This document shows, piece by piece, positions 23,339 to 36,109 of a DNA stretch of 64,000 nucleotides. The notes under the pieces are model-generated. The model did not search any database and was not told the DNA's origin. It worked only from the letters and a program-made list of their open reading frames with translations. The stretch spans positions 307,089,009 to 307,153,008 of the forward strand of contig CM077671.1 of NCBI GenBank assembly GCA_039707655.1, in the 5' to 3' direction. The position numbers and the translations under genes are program-made. The number at the start of each line of letters is the position of its first letter. Position 1 is the stretch's first letter. Source of the stretch: Elymus sibiricus (taxonomy: Eukaryota > Streptophyta > Magnoliopsida > Poales > Poaceae).

Positions 23339-25822
23339 TGTTTTTCCTGTGGAGTGGTTGCATGCGCTCTGAACGCAGGCGACAAGCAGAAGATACAAGG
23401 CGGGCGATCCTTTCCACGGCCGGCTACCGTGGCGCAGCTCCTGTTTACTATTTGTCGGAGCGGAGCTCACACCGCACCGCGGCGCCTTCTTCCTCCTCTT
23501 CTTTTTCTAATGGTCGGCATTGTAACGTAGTAGCCCATGACTGATGCGTCATGGGAAGGGAAAAAAATACATTATTTTTGTTGCTAATAACAAAACAATG
23601 GATGGATCGGGTACCTGGTCACATGATGGCTACCGAAAGCAATGTTTGTTGGCAGCGACGCATTCTTTGAACGAAACCATGGGGAGGTATTAGCCGGTGA
23701 ATTAAACAAAGAAAAGAAGGAAGAAAATTGTAAAAGGGGAAGAATGGGTCCATCCATGCCATCGCGGGCCATGCATATGACCTCGCTTCTCACGCAAGCG
23801 AGCATCATCAAATCACAAATCAGCAGGGCGAGTTGACTTCCTTCACACTTGAAGGCGGCCCCCCGTTCATTTGGATGAACAAATCGATTTATAAGAAAAT
23901 AATAGCACCTCGTTCTTTCCTACATGAAAAGAACAGTTCAGTTATCACCGAAATTAGGTGGATTTTTCCATGTTCCAAAACAGGCCAGCAAATCGCAGGA
24001 AAAAATGGTTTCGAGGATCAAAACAAAACACAACAATCATGTCATGGACAGACGCTCCTCTTAGTTTAAGGCATGTCACCATGATTGAAGCCCCGGACAT
24101 AGAATAAGCGAAGGAGGTTATATAAAAAAAAATTAGCGATGTGTTAGCTAGGCTCATGCCGGGTTTGCAATTAGCCTTTGCTTGAGGCCAACAATCATCA
24201 TGCCCAGGCTCTAGACTAGACCCCTGTTGCATCTGCGCAAAAGAGGAGAAAAGACGTTGCGATGGAAAGCGCAAGCTGGCTCCTCCTCCTGCTTTTCGTT
24301 CAAACGGAAACAGGAGCAGCAGGAGAAGCTGCCGGCGCCAGAAAACCGGCCGCCGCCGGTTCTTCCCGCCCATGTTTTTGCTTGTGCTGTGGAGAGAGAG
24401 AGGAAGGACAGGAGCTCTTGCCCATGCATGCGCACTGCATCACACAGTGGAAGGAAGAAGGCAAGGCAGCCAGTGAGAAGGAGAAAGAAACAGTGCAAGG
24501 CAGGGCGCCTTGAGATGAGGAATCCATGATGATTAAGTTAATTCACGCTCCTACCTAAGCTACTAAGCAGGTTTTGTCTGGAGCAAATTAGGGGGCTATT
24601 ATAAGCATCACAGGCTCCGAGATCATCCCTGTTTGGTCTGTACTTGAGGCCACTGTCAGCAAGAATTGGACTGCGACATGTTTCTAGGGCTAGGCACATA
24701 CGGATCGACCGCGTTTATGCGCCCAATGTTTCTCCGGTCGATCGACAAGTTTGCGGGTCAAACGATTTCAACAGCAGCAACATGTTCCCAAGGGACGTTA
24801 ACATGGAGCGCGACGCGAAGATCGGCGCGGAGATAGATAAGAGCGACCATGAAACATTCAGAATAATTGGGAATTTCTGACATTATGGAATATAAGCATA
24901 TGCAACATAATGCGGCGGAATCATTGGTTGGTTGGTAGTATGATTGTCCTGATCCAGAAAATGGATGTGGATAGCATATAGCAACAGCACTTCCCCCCGG
25001 CACACAGCAACGCAATCGTGACAGCCTAACATTTCCATGATTCTTTTCCGTCCCCTGCATTCAAGTTTCTGGTGGGAAAATCTGGGGCAGCAAAGGGGGC
25101 CCGAGGCTATGAATCGCTGCTACTAGTTTTGAATCAACACGGTGGGGCTCGGATGCGGGGAATGGATAGACAACAAATGGTACTGGAAACATACAATACT
25201 ACTATCATAGGGCCCAACATTATCATTCACAGCTAATAACAAGTTGCAGGACCAGAAAGAAATTCACAATCCCCCATGTGCGTCTCAGTGTCCTACCGTT
25301 GCAAAACGGGGAATCACTGCACATGGAGCCCAACCCAGGCACAGTCAAGATTCAGATTGGAGCCATGGAAATGTTGCAGGCGCAAGCACATTCGTGGTAT
25401 GTGCAAGCGCAATGCGCGCAGAGGGACTTACTTAGGACATGCAGCAAGTGGCAAGAACTACGAAGGGAAACTCATCAGCTGAAAAGGCAGGCTCAACTCT
25501 TCCATTGATACACTTGGATCTATGTACAATTTACAGCTTGCTGGAAGGGGGGAAAGAAAGGGGCCACCCGATCGATCGCGATCGCGATTGTCGGAGAATC
25601 TGAGCCGTTTTTGAAATGCAAAACTTGTCAGCTCCGCTCCTCGGAGGCTCCCGCTTTGTTGCTGATCTGATCTGATCTGATCTTCTCTCTCTCTGACTCG
25701 GAGCAAGCGGTTGTGCCGCCCCGGTCGTCGTCGTCTGAAACTCACCGATTAGTGTTATTGTCCTTCAACTACCCTAATGTACAGTTAGAAGAAAGGGGCA
25801 TGTTTTCTTCAACACACACACT
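23339..25822. other. Spacer and 3' flank of MORN gene, no gene seen
   Basis: None of the ORFs in this 2.5-kb stretch shows family motifs or convincing splice partners. The end near 25822 holds the 3' UTR of the minus-strand MORN gene. A short GATCGATCGCGATCGCGAT palindromic run occurs at about 25570-25590, and a TGATC repeat at about 25664-25682. Confidence 0.45.
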
Positions 25823-27073
25823 TCACACATAGGTATCGCAGAATTTCCCGTCCATCCTGTTCTGGACTGCCTTGATCGCGGCCACCCGAGCCGCCGTGGC
25901 TGCCCTATTCGCAGCCATGACCACCTTGTGCACCTGCTCGTCGACTCTCGGCAGGTGGAAGGCGTTCTCCGCGGCACGTTGTGCAGCCTGATCATACATA
26001 GAACCATTAGATAGAATTCCACGAGGAATTGCAGAGGCAGGACTCCTAGGGAGCAATATGTTCAAGCAAATCGATTTATACCTGCACGGCACACTCAACG
26101 GAAGGATCTGTGGGAGGCAGGGGGCTCTTCAGAGTCCCAAAGTCCCACTCCCCGGATCGCTTGTCGCCATTTCGAAACGTGTACATTCCGAATCCCTGCT
26201 TCTTGCCTTCATGCCAGGAACCTTCGTAGCAATGGCCATTGGCAAAGCGGTAGACACCAAACCCATGGATCTTGTCCCCAAAGTACTCCCCGGCATAGCG
26301 ATCGCCATTTCTGAAACAAATTGCAACAGAACGTCAGAAATTAGCAACCGATAGTCAAATTTCTCACCGATCTTGCTGTGCTGAAGATATAAGGCTTAAA
26401 TTATTACTGTGAAGGAAGATGTAAGGCTTAAATTATTACTACTGTGAATGAAGATGTATATAATAAGGTGGTTGGAGTTAGTATTAATGGAGCAATCGAA
26501 CAGTTGCTGAGATATGGAAACAGTGGTGTGACCAAATCAAAGCAGGGAATTTGGCAATATGCTCACCGGAAATGGTAGCTGCCAAGGCCGTGCTTGACGC
26601 CGCACTTGAACTCCCCTACATAGGAGCTCCCGTCGGAGCACGTCTGCGCGCCGATGCCGTGGCTCTGGCCGCCGGCCCACTCCCCAGCGTAGCAGTCGCC
26701 GCTGTAGAAGCGGTAGACCCCGTGGCCGTGGCGGAGGCCCTGGCGGTACTGGCCGCGGTAGCGGCTGCCGCGCGCCCAGCTCTCGATGCCGTAGCCGTCG
26801 TACTTGCCGTCGACCCAGTCCCCCTCGTACTTGCCCTTGCCGAAGAAGTTGTAGACGCCGCTGCCGTTGCAGCGGCCCTTGTGGAACTCCCCCTCGTAGC
26901 AGTCCCCATTGCTGTAGAACTCGACGCCCTCCCGCACGACGGCGGCCCTGGCCTTGTTGTCCCGGGCGTGGTGCGGCTTGTCGTCGTCGTCGCCGATGAA
27001 CCACTGCACGGAGCCGGTCTGCGGGGAGCGGCGCATCCGCAGGCGGCCGCGGAGGAGGCGCGCGGCGGCGGCG

Positions 27074-27106
<33 letters not shown>

Positions 27107-27390
27107 AGGAGGAGGTGGTGGCGGTCGTCGCGGAGGAGGAGGAGCAGGAGGAGCAGGGCGAGGGGGAGCGCGAGGATGAGGGCCGGGTGGGCCGGGCCGG
27201 CGTGCGGGTGCCGGGCCTTGCCCTGCGCCGCGGCCTGCGACTTCTTGTCGTCGGGCTCCGGGTCCTCCACCAGCACCGCCTGGAAGGAGGAGCAGTTGCG
27301 CACAGTCGGGGAGCGCAGCAGCGAGGAGGGCGTCCGCGTGAGCTTGCCCGCGCCCGCGCCCGCGACGGCGCCGCCCCCGTGGCCGTCCAT
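25823..27390 (-). CDS. Membrane-anchored MORN-repeat protein, 3 exons
   Basis: Exons on the minus strand are 27390-26567, 26310-26082 and 25987-25823, with GT..AG introns and joining phases, giving 1,218 nt and 405 aa. Residues of about 69-86 form a Leu-rich membrane segment, followed by a second Ala/Leu stretch at 92-110 and a basic patch (RLLRGRLRMRR). From about 159 to 345 there are eight MORN units of roughly 23 residues (for example YSNGDCYEGEFHKGRCNGSG, then FGKGKYEGDW, ARGSRYRGQY, SGDCYAGEW, SDGSSYVGEF, RNGDRYAGEY, ANGHCYEGSW, RNGDKRSGEW). Exon 3 is an Ala/Arg-rich helix (AANRAATAARVAAIKAVQNR). MORN repeats bind membranes and phosphoinositides in other proteins. There is no PIP-kinase domain, so this is not a PIP5K. 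The start at 27390 is the first ATG in a GC-rich leader. Precise role unknown. Confidence 0.92.
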
Positions 27391-28846
27391 TGGTCGGCGC
27401 CGCCGCTCCCCGCCGCTGTCCCGCTCCTCAATTTCGGACGGATCTCGCTGGCCGCCGGTGCGGGAGCCCCTGGGGCCGCGAACGCAGATCGGGAGCAGAG
27501 AGGGAGCAGAGGGGGGAGTGGGTGGAGCGGAGAGAAGAGAGGAGAGGAGAGGAGGCGGGCTCAGGGGTCTCTTATAACTACCGGGGGGAGGTGACCAGCT
27601 CGGGCGGGGCGGGCGCCGACCTCGACCCGCCGGGCCTCGCGGATCCTCCGATTAACTCGTACTCGGTAGCATGGCCCGGCCCGGTATGGAGGCGGTGCGC
27701 TGGAGGCACTGCCATGTGGGGCGCTCGGGGTGGCGCCCGGGGTCAGTGGGTCTTTGACGGATCCCGCGGGATCGCGACCCGGGTGTCTCGCGGGGGTGTT
27801 TGATTGGCCCCGCCGGGTTCCTTGCCTGCACTGCGCGCGGAGGGCTGGGGCCGTGCCCTACCCGGCTAGGCTAGGACCGAATCGGTCGAGCCGGACCGGA
27901 CCGGGCCTGACCCGACCGGGGAGCGCTTTGTGCGTGAGCGGTAGTGTGGGCGGGAGGGGAGGGGAGGCGAGGCCCGCCGGCTTCGGATCTGAATCCCTCC
28001 CTGGGGTGGCTTTTGGAGCGGCGCGGTGAGGCGAGCTTTCGGTTGGAGGGAGGGACGGTGGTCGAGGTCGAGGTCGAGGGCCAAAAACGAACTGGATTGG
28101 CGCGCGCGTATACGGCCGTGGTCGTGTGCAGCACGGCGGGCGGGCGTGCCCGGCTTGGAAACGGCTCGGGGCTCCTGGCTGGCACCGCGTGCCTTGGCGC
28201 CTGCCTTTTTTGACCGCTGGACTTTTGGGTTAAAAAATCGTCGCGTCCTGGTATTTGCTCGCTTTCTCGCTGTCTTTTTAGCGGACGCCTTTTCTCTGTT
28301 GTATTTGTTTTTTTGCGGGATCTCTCTGTTGCATATGGAAGTGAAACGACTGGTCTTTCGAGTAATGTATTGCGCTCGTGGAGTACAGAGGGATGGCGGC
28401 CATGGGAAGAATATAGAGTAGTACAGTAGTAAAGAGGGCTCGGCAACTTTCACCCTACTTTTCTTGTACTATATACTTATCATATATACCAGTAATAATA
28501 TAAATAGGAAAGCAAAATATATAGCTCGGACAATTGACACTTGGATGTGCTTTCCACTCTTAATGGAGAAAAGGCGCAAGCGGAGCCTAAGAAAAGCTTG
28601 AACCTAGCCTGATTATGAATCAACAAAGCTTCACAAGATAAAATAAAAATATAGGCTCTCCGTTTTCTGTGGTCTCGTCAGTTGTAAAAAAGAAATCGAA
28701 AACGAAGATTGAAGTTTCGAAAAAACTAAAAAGAATGAGCTCTGAGTAGGTATCTTTGAGAAAATTGTGCTCTCATCTCATCAATGGGGAGGCGCGCAAA
28801 ACAAAATATGTTGATCTAAACATGCAACCATAGCAACACTACTTGC
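27391..28846 (-). promoter_or_regulatory. GC-rich 5' UTR and promoter region of MORN gene
   Basis: Upstream of the ATG the DNA is very GC-rich to about 28230 and then turns AT-rich. A GAGGTC repeat lies at 28060-28080. ORFs on both strands here are by-products of high GC. No clear TATA box was identified. Confidence 0.4.
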
Positions 28847-29001
28847 TACTCCCTTCGTTTCTAACCTTTTTAAAGATTTCGATACGGACTGCATACGGAT
28901 GTATATAGACGTATTTTAAAGTGTAGATTCACTCATTTTGTTTCGTATGTCCTTCATATTGAAATCTCTAAAATGACTTATATTTAGGAACGGATGGAGT
29001 T
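28847..29001. mobile_element. Stowaway MITE (155 bp)
   Basis: Left end TACTCCCTTCGTTTCTAA and right end TTTAGGAACGGATGGAGT are inverted terminal repeats, and the interior resembles the MITE at 21195-21354. The right TA has become TT. Confidence 0.82.
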
Positions 29002-30272
29002 CAAATCAAGTTATAGGGATCTTCAAACCGTTTCCTTCTCCCAACGAGGCGACTCCCACGCAAAAAGATTTTCCCCTCCTCACGGCGACGCGTCGGTCCA
29101 CCCCGCCTCCGATGCCTTTCAGCCGCCAGGTGATCCATGGATTTGGTTGTATTTTTTGTACTTTTCGTGTTCTCCGTACTTACATGACTGATCACGTTAC
29201 TCGAGCGGACAGAGCCAGGTAGACTAATGTGCACGCCGGTAGGAACGACCTATCAAAGGACCGGGAAAGAATCGACTTGGCTACCTTCGAACGAAACAAA
29301 GTAGGCGTAAAAAACCGACACGACCCCTACCGGGCAACAATCGAATGCCGAGAACGAAGGAATGGACAACAAGAGATCTGGCACCTATAATAAGTGAAGA
29401 AAACGATAAACAATCTTCACGCTAAATTCAATGAGCCGAACCCGGTCAAACAGGAGCGCAAAGCGTCGTGAGCCACAAACCCTTGACGCAAAAAACCAAT
29501 TGCAGCTACGAAGCGAAGCAACCTATGAAACATGTTTTATAAATGATCCACACAAACAGGCTAGTCCCCTACATGGTTATGAATAAGCGATGAGGAAGCC
29601 AAGCAAAGCTTAAAAGGTTAACAAGCTATTCGAAATTGATACTTAGCGAACCATCTAAAAGCACGACTTTTCTGATGGTAGGTTGGTTTTGCGTGACGAA
29701 CAGAAAAGGACCAAACGACCACAACCCACCTTAGCATGAATCGGATAAGTAGAAAGAGCGAAACTAATTTTAGCTAAATAGGCTGGCACTTCCGAAAGGA
29801 GCAAAACCACCTCGGCCACCAGTCAAGACACTGACTACGAACCGGGTAAATCACCACCCATCCCATGGGTGGGATAGCTAGTTGGGGTCCCGACGGGATG
29901 GGCCCCACCCCAAATGCTAAAGAACCCACAAAGAGTGGTTGGTTCCCTACATGGCTATGAATAAGCAACAGAAAAATAATCAACAGGAGGCAAGCAAATC
30001 TTAAAAGGTAAGCAAGCCTTTAGAACAAACTACTAGCGAACTATCTGAGAGCACGACGTTAACCCATGCGATGGTAGGTCAGTTTTGTGTGCGGGAAGAA
30101 AAGGACCAAACGATGAGGACCCACCTAAGCATGAACCGTATAGGCAGCAAGGTGATGCGTCATTCTTTGAGCCGTGTACGATCGCACCAGCTGGAAATCA
30201 AGCGAAGTTGCAAGTCGTCGAGTCGGCCCCCGCAGTGGCGCACAATAACATCACTTGACCATGACCGAGGCC
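29002..30272. repeat. Spacer with a diverged direct duplication
   Basis: About 29560-29760 and 29945-30155 are diverged copies of one segment. Both contain CCCTACATGG.TATGAATAAGC, a GCAAGCAAA.CTTAAAAGGT stretch, AGCACGAC and AAAGGACCAAACGA. The period is about 390 bp. No coding potential; the element type is unknown. Confidence 0.6.
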
Positions 30273-31274
30273 TGGTGACCCACAAGTAGAGAGGATTGCA
30301 ACAGTCTTCGAGGGAAGTATTCTACCCAAATTTATTGATTCGACACAAAGGGAGTCAAAGAATATTTATAAACATCAGCAGTTGAGTTGTCAATTCAACC
30401 GCACGTGGAAATTATTTCTCTGCAGCAAAGTATTAGTAGCACAATAGCTTGATAGTTTCGATAGCAGTGGTAACAGTAACAATAGCAATTTTGTAGTAGT
30501 TGGGAGAATAGTAACAACAATAGTAACTTAGCAAACACAATACGAGAAAAGCGTAGGCATGGATTGACGATGGATACTTGGATGAAATTCACCATGTAAC
30601 AGTCACAACCTAGAGCGACACTGAACTAGTTCCAATTCATCAATCATACGTAGGCATATATACCGTATGTAGTCATACGTGCTTACAATAAGAATTTGCA
30701 TGACATCTTTTGTCCTACCCTCCCGTGGCAGCGGGGTCCTATTGGGAATCTAAGGCTAATTAAGGCCTCCTTTTAATAGAGAACCGAGTCAAAGCATTAA
30801 CACACAGTGAATACATGAACTCCTCATATTACGGCCATCATCGAAGTGAATCCCAATTCTTGTCACCTTGGACTCTGCAGATCACATCACGTAATAGGTG
30901 CATACAACTTGCAAGATAGGATCTAAAACTCACTTATATTCATGAAAACATAAAAGGTTCAGATGTGAAATCATGGCACTCCGGCCCTAGTGACAAGCAT
31001 TATGCATAGCAAAGTCATAGCAACATCAATCTCAGAACATTGGGTACTAGGGATCAAGCCCTAACATTGTCTCGATTACATGATCAATCTCATCCATCTC
31101 CATCTACCTCCAGTTTTTTATTCCGTCGAAAATCAATTTTACTATATAGGCGCTTATGACCTCCCTCTCTATGCCTTGCGGTAATGATTCCTATGGAATT
31201 ATGACCTTTACCATAATGGGAATTACTCACTCCCGGCGGTGAGCATCATGAGGTTATTGATGGAGAAGGGTTGG

Positions 31275-31790
31275 TGTCGTGGTTTTGTCACGGCAGATGT
31301 CCTGGTGTAAGGACTTGGGGGTGAGGCCATCGCTACGGCGGTTAACTCGAAGGGGTTGATCGGGACGAAAGACACAGATTTACCCAGGTTCGGCCCCTCT
31401 CGAAGGAGGTAACAGCCTACTTCCTGCTTTGAGTTGTATTGATTGGGTATCGATTACAAGGGAGCATATTCGCTTGACCTAGCACTCGATCAAAGGTTTC
31501 GTGCCCTAAGACACCCAGGGAGCCCGCCTTTATATACACAGGTCGAGGCCCTGGGCTTACAAGAGTCTGGGCCGGGTCATACTTAATAACCGACCTTGCC
31601 TCTAACTACCCTTGCCTTGTCTGGCAAGCTGCCACCGGCGGCTTACACCACTGGGTCACACATTGTTTTCTGGCTTTGGGCCTCCTCCAGGCCCATCGGG
31701 CAAGTCACTTCCAGGCCTTACTGTTAAGCCGCCAACCTCATGACCCGGCCCCTCCTGGGCGGGTCTCACCACGGGGTTATATCCCCAACA
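31275..31790 (-). repeat. 3' LTR of Tat-type gypsy element
   Basis: On the minus strand it runs TGTTGGGGATATAACCCC...ACCACGACA. A TATA-type sequence (GTGTATATAAAGG on the minus strand) lies near 31529-31540. Confidence 0.93.
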
Positions 31791-31803
31791 TTAGGCCCCA
31801 GAT
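31791..31803 (-). promoter_or_regulatory. Polypurine-tract-like primer next to 3' LTR
   Basis: The minus-strand sequence ATCTGGGGCCTAA directly precedes the 3' LTR, where plus-strand priming occurs in gypsy elements. It is only partly purine. Confidence 0.5.
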
Positions 31804-32813
31804 TGATTTGAACCGGTTCATGTCAATCTTCAAGTCTTCTGGTTGGCGAGCCTTACATTCCTTTCTGATAAATCTTCATGACCCGCCATGTGAAAATGGG
31901 TGATGTCATCTCGGACCAATCCTCGTGACCCGCCATGTGGAAATGGGTGACGTCATCTCTGAAAAATCCAAAAGATCCGGATGTCGTCATAACGGATCTT
32001 CTCATTAACTGGTCAACCCGAGAATCGAGGCGTTTTCTCGGTCAATCATCATGTTGCCTCCTCGATTCCTGCGCGAGACTGTTGCTGTTCCATCCCCCTC
32101 ATAAATAGGCACGTGGGGTCCTTATATTTTCACTTTTCCCCCGTCGCCGCCTCTCTTCTTCTTCCTCCCGCCGCTCGCGCAGCCGAAGCTCCGCCGCGCC
32201 GCTCGGACCTCGCCGTCGCCATCACCAAGGCCGCTGCATCAACCTGAACTTGTCCAGAGTTCGCCGCTGCTCGCCCGCATCTCCTACAAATCTCAGGTTC
32301 CATCTTCCCCCCCTTCCGGATCTGCATTAGTTCATCGGGTGTTCTTCGGGTCCGCCGTCGTTCATCGGTATTCTTGGCGTAGATGAGTAGAATATATACT
32401 TGTAGATTTCCATTCGCTTAGCAAGATCTCGCGGTGCTCCGCTGGGCGAATTTGCCATGCTTATCACACATCTTCCCTTCACGGGAGCTTGCATATGAAC
32501 TGTCTGTTCTTCACTGTCGAGTTAGGTTTAGGAAATATTTTCCTTTTCTTCTCCTCCGTAGATCTTAAACGGTAGCTATAGTTGTTGGAACCTGTTTTTC
32601 CACACCTAGCAGTTTTTCCAATACTCGATGGCCGCCATCATGCTGCCGGCTCTCATTGTCATGCTTCGTTGCTGTAATGATCGGCGGCTCATAACTTGAT
32701 ACCGACCCGCCAAGTACCATCACCATTTTTAAAATTAAACTGTTTCAGTCATGCCACGTTTTTTTTAACCTGGCACAAAATCATGTCTTTCTACAACCCT
32801 TTAAGCCGCCGTC
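31804..32813 (+). promoter_or_regulatory. Putative promoter and leader of the antisense ORF
   Basis: This stretch lies between the polypurine site and the antisense ORF's ATG. CATAAATAGG at about 32099-32108 resembles a TATA box and is followed by CACGTGGGG. Downstream is a CT-rich leader (32130-32290) typical of plant 5' UTRs. A GT..AG intron in the leader is possible (32296 onward) but cannot be fixed. No ORF. Confidence 0.45.
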
Positions 32814-34736
32814 ATGGCTAAAGCTCCGGCCTCTTGCGACTGGGTAAGATCCGGGGTAACTGAGGAAACGCTCAACGATTTTTTCGTCATGGGAGTTTTG
32901 CCGGCTCAGGATGTTATCCACTGGCGGGTTCCGGGCAATGAAACCACTCCCAAGCCCAAGGATGGGGAAGTCATTGTGTTCACAGACCATCTTCTCCGTG
33001 GCTTCTCACCGCCCGGGTCTAAATTTTTCCGGGACGCTTTACACTTCTACAAACTGCATCCTCAAGACATTGACCCCAATTCCGTCACCAATCCATGCCA
33101 GTTTCAAATTCTCTGTGAAGCTTATCTGCAAGAAGAGCCGTCTGTTGACCTCTTCAAGGAATATTTCTACATCAACCGCCAAACAGAGATGGTGGATGGA
33201 TTGAGTCTTGAACTCAGAGGTGTCTCCATTCAAAGACGGAGGGATGTACTTTTTCCAGCAGCGATTCTGCCGAGTCATCCCAAGGACTGGAATAAAACCT
33301 GGTTTTACTACAAGGATACTTCCCAGAAGGAGAGAATTCACTGCCGGGTTATCGTCCTTACCGGCTCAGCACCGACACCGAACTCCCAGACCGGATGTCT
33401 GCTGCAAAGCGCACCCAGTACAGTCCAACCTTTTCGAAAATAAGGGCCCTGTTAGCCAACGGGTTAACAGGCGTTGATCTGAGCTGCTGCTGGGTCTCTT
33501 GGAGGATTCTGCCGCTGAGCCGCCGCAATGCCTTAATGTGCCAATATACTGGTGAGGTGAATGATCCTCAACGCTTCAACCAGACTCCCTTGACAGACCA
33601 GGATCTTAATGCAATCGTCAAATCCTTGCTAGGAGAACCTCAAGCAGTCTGCAACAAGACGGGGTTAAGTCCTTTTTATGTACTTAACCCGGCTCCAGAG
33701 GTGAATCTTTTCATCCTAATCCTCATCCATTCTTTAAATGCTGCATTTCGTATATTCTATTTAACTTTTCTACCAATGCATATATCATATGTAGGCCGGC
33801 TCTTCCTTCTGGAACAAAAGGCTAGTCATTACTTCCAAGAAGAAAAGCAAAGCAACCAAGGCCACCAAGGCTCGAGCTCCGGCTCGTAAAAAGAAACAAT
33901 CAACTGAGGAGCTGTTTGGGCTGGACGACTCAGAGGTAGAACTTGATTCCCTTGGTCTTCTTTTCCTGCAACTTATTGACGCTGACTCCTCTCGGGAAGA
34001 GGCGGAGGCAAGCGAAGCCGGAGCCGCAGAGGTAATTATCATCTCCTCCGACTCAGAACCTCTGCCAACAGAGAGAATCTGGCGGGTCATCCGGAAAGTT
34101 AAGTTTTCACATCCTCTTGCTCACTCGGACCCCGACTTTCTTTTGAAGAAGCAGCAACATGATGCCAGACGTTGGACCCGGAGCGGCGGCTCTGAAGACC
34201 TGGTGGCCGGCTTACCTGACACTCCGGCTCGCCGAAAACGTCGCAACGAGGTACTTCATGCTTATATTTGTACTTCTGCATATTAGTCTTGTGCTGTCAC
34301 TTACTCATATTGCTTCGTCAACTTGTATCAGGAAACTCCTCCTTCGTCTGGCGACTCAACCGCCTCCAAGCTGCCTCCCCTTGTTATCAACCCAGGGTAA
34401 ACCTTCTTATATCCTTTCCCTGCTTACTACTGTACTATCCTTGCATATAACTGACAATGAAGTCCGTGTTTTGCAGGGCCCAGGCCAAGAAAAGGAAACT
34501 GAGCGGGTCATCTTCCCGTCCAGATGCTTCAAAACCGGAAGACCCAAAGCTTGACACTCCTGAAGCTCAAGTGGAACCATCCGATGCTGGCCAGGGTGCT
34601 CATGATGACACTCCCCAGCCCCACGAACCGGTGGATGCTGACGTTGTGATTCCTGAAGCTTCTCTCGAGACAGATCCTAAGCCGCCCAGCCCCCTGCCAA
34701 CAACTCAAGAGGTGCCGGCTCTAGAAGAAGAGGTCA

Positions 34737-34741
34737 CTATT
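34737..34741. repeat. Target site duplication CTATT, left copy
   Basis: Identical to 42526-42530; it marks integration of the copia element. Confidence 0.95.
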
Positions 34742-35889
34742 TGTTGGAAATATGCCCTAGAGGCAATAATAAATTGGTTATTATTATATTTCCTTGTTCA
34801 TGATAATCGTTTATTATCCATGCTATAATTGTATTGATTGGAAACTCAAATACATGTGTGGGTACATAGACAACACTGTGTCCCTAGTAAGCCTCTAGTT
34901 GACTAGCTCGTTGATCAAAAGATGGTGAAGGTTTCCTGGCCATGGACATGAGATGTCATTTGATAATGGGATCACATCATTAGGAGAATGATGTGATGGA
35001 CAAGACCCAAACTGTAAACGTAGCATATGATCGTGTCAGTTTATTGCTATTGTTTTCTGCATGTCAAGTATCTGTTCCTATGACCATGAGATCATGCAAC
35101 TCCCTGACATCGGAGGAGTACCTTGTGTGTATCAAACGTCGCAACGTAACTGGGTGACTATAAAGGTGCTCTACAGGTATCTCCGAGGGTGTCTGTTGGG
35201 TTGGCATGGATCAAGACTGGGATTTGTTACTCCGTGTGACGGAGAGGTATCTCAGGGCCCACTCGGTAATACAACATCACAATGAGCCTTGCAAGCAATG
35301 TGACTAAAGTGTTAGCCATGAGATCTTGTATTACGGAACGAGTAAAGAGACTTGCCAGTAACGAGATTGAACTAGGTATAGAGATACCGACGATCGAATC
35401 TCGGGCAAGTAACATACCGAAGAACAAAGGGAACAGCATACAGGATTAACTGAATCCTTGACATAGAGGTTCGACCGATAAAGATCTTCGTAGAATATGT
35501 AGGAGCCAATATGGGCATCCAGGTCCCGCTATTGGTTATTGATCGTAGAAGTGTCTCGGTCATGTCTACATAGTTCTCGAACCCGCAGGGTCTACACACT
35601 TAACGTTTGGTGACGATTAGTATAGTTGAGTTATTGTATTGGTGACCGAAGGTTGTTCGGAGTCCCGGATAAGATCCCGGACATGACGAGGGTCTCCGGA
35701 AGAGTCCGGAGGTAAAGATTGATATATGTGATAATAGTGTTTTGATCTTCGGAAGGGTTCCGGAATTCACCGGAAGAGGTTCCGGATATTTACCAAAGTG
35801 TTCGGGTGCAGCAACACTTTATATGGGCCAAAGGGATAAAGCCCACGAGGTATTGGAAAGTGCAAAAGGAAGTTTTGCTGCTGCCTTAA

Positions 35890-35997
35890 GCGGTACTACC
35901 GCTGGTAAGGCAGTACTACCGCGTAAGCGGTACTACCGCTTGTGTGAAGCGGTACTACCGCTCGTGAGCGGTAGTACCGCTTGTGCGCGGTACTGCA
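35890..35997 (+). repeat. Cluster of six GCGGTACTACCGC near-palindromes in U3
   Basis: Units start at about 35890, 35909, 35927, 35949, 35968 and 35987, spaced 18-22 bp. Each unit reads almost the same on both strands; one unit is the exact reverse complement (GCGGTAGTACCGC). The cluster lies about 100 bp upstream of the TATA box, so it may be a promoter element. The same cluster occurs in the 3' LTR at about 41870-41977. Confidence 0.8.
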
Positions 35998-36101
35998 GGG
36001 ATCCGAGTTGGACTTTTTCCCTGCGGGCCAAACCGACCTTGTGCGGGCAAAACCGACTTGGAGAAGGCTTTTACTCCAAGTTTAGACCCCAAGGCTCAAC
36101 A

Positions 36102-36109
36102 TATAAATA
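36102..36109 (+). promoter_or_regulatory. TATA box of copia LTR
   Basis: TATAAATA, followed by AGAGGGACAGG. The equivalent position in the 3' LTR is about 42063-42070. BARE-1 LTR promoters are known to use such TATA boxes. Confidence 0.75.

Noticed and set aside
26616..27431. 271-codon minus-strand ORF beside the MORN frame
   Set aside because: Overlaps the real exon in another frame and consists mainly of Ser/Ala/Thr/Arg; it has no domain.
26551..27594. 347-codon ORF on the plus strand
   Set aside because: It is the complement of the GC-rich MORN exon 1; its protein is low-complexity Ala/Val, and the minus strand has a clear multi-exon gene.
27866..28453. Overlapping 190-195-codon ORFs upstream of the MORN gene
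   Set aside because: Basic, Pro/Arg/Ser-rich text from a GC-rich promoter; no motifs.
33785..34090. 101-codon minus-strand ORF in the antisense-ORF region
   Set aside because: It is the complement of exon 2 (33795-34250); its Ser/Glu runs mirror the acidic and Lys-rich exon.
35890..35997. Possible CRISPR-like array
   Set aside because: Units are short near-palindromes inside an LTR, repeated in the second LTR; this is a nuclear plant genome.
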